NCBI GenBank assembly: GCA_026388915.1
Contig: JAPLIW010000688.1
Span: 1-6,085 of the forward strand
Direction of reading: 5' to 3'
Source: Deltaproteobacteria bacterium
GTDB taxonomy: Bacteria > Desulfobacterota > SM23-61
Length of the DNA stretch: 6,085 nucleotides
Positions 6,083 through 6,085 of the stretch are shown in pieces; the first letter of the stretch is position 1; the number at the start of each line of letters is the position of its first letter. Under the pieces are notes generated by a model, which had not been told where the DNA came from, made no database searches, and was given only the letters and a program-made list of their open reading frames with translations. The position numbers and the translations under genes are program-made.

Positions 6083-6085
6083 ACA

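Overview
The window reads as a chromosomal segment of a GC-rich Gram-negative bacterium, most likely one of the former Deltaproteobacteria (Desulfobacterota or Syntrophobacterales-like). This rests on the xseA-xseB-ispA gene order, the use of TTG and GTG starts, a lipoprotein-type transport receptor, and gene borders filled with short repeats of a kind common in that group. The taxonomic placement is inference; no rRNA or tRNA gene is present.

Layout: four genes lie on the minus strand, read from right to left. They are a YegS/DagK-type lipid kinase (4112-3219), xseA (3088-1694), xseB (1289-1053) and ispA (1051-161). xseA and xseB encode the two subunits of exodeoxyribonuclease VII. ispA makes farnesyl diphosphate, the C15 isoprenoid precursor, and its TTG start lies one base past the xseB stop. 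One gene faces the other way: a family 5 (OppA/DppA-like) solute-binding lipoprotein (4238-5890), whose permease and ATPase partners are not in the window. The 125-bp gap between the divergent kinase and binding-protein genes holds a candidate kinase promoter and a small dyad.

The unusual content is between the genes. xseA and xseB, normally adjacent or overlapping, are 404 bp apart here. That gap holds a 191-bp element closed by perfect 23-bp inverted repeats with three internal hairpins (possible structured RNA or MITE-like element), then a near-perfect sigma70 promoter for xseB-ispA, then a heptameric repeat array with an inverted partner that would fold at the 5' end of the xseB mRNA. The kinase-xseA gap is almost entirely a second heptameric array (11 units, then an inverted copy giving a perfect 26-bp stem), and it runs up to the xseA start codon, leaving no Shine-Dalgarno sequence. 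After the binding-protein gene comes a third heptad array, directly followed by a 135-bp MITE-like element with 20-bp terminal inverted repeats and two inward-facing REP-like hairpins that show compensatory changes.

Positions 1-160, downstream of ispA, hold no gene I can support. The dxs gene that often follows ispA is not there. The most novel material is the 191-bp element and the three arrays that share a 7-bp period while differing in sequence; all five protein-coding genes belong to well-known families.
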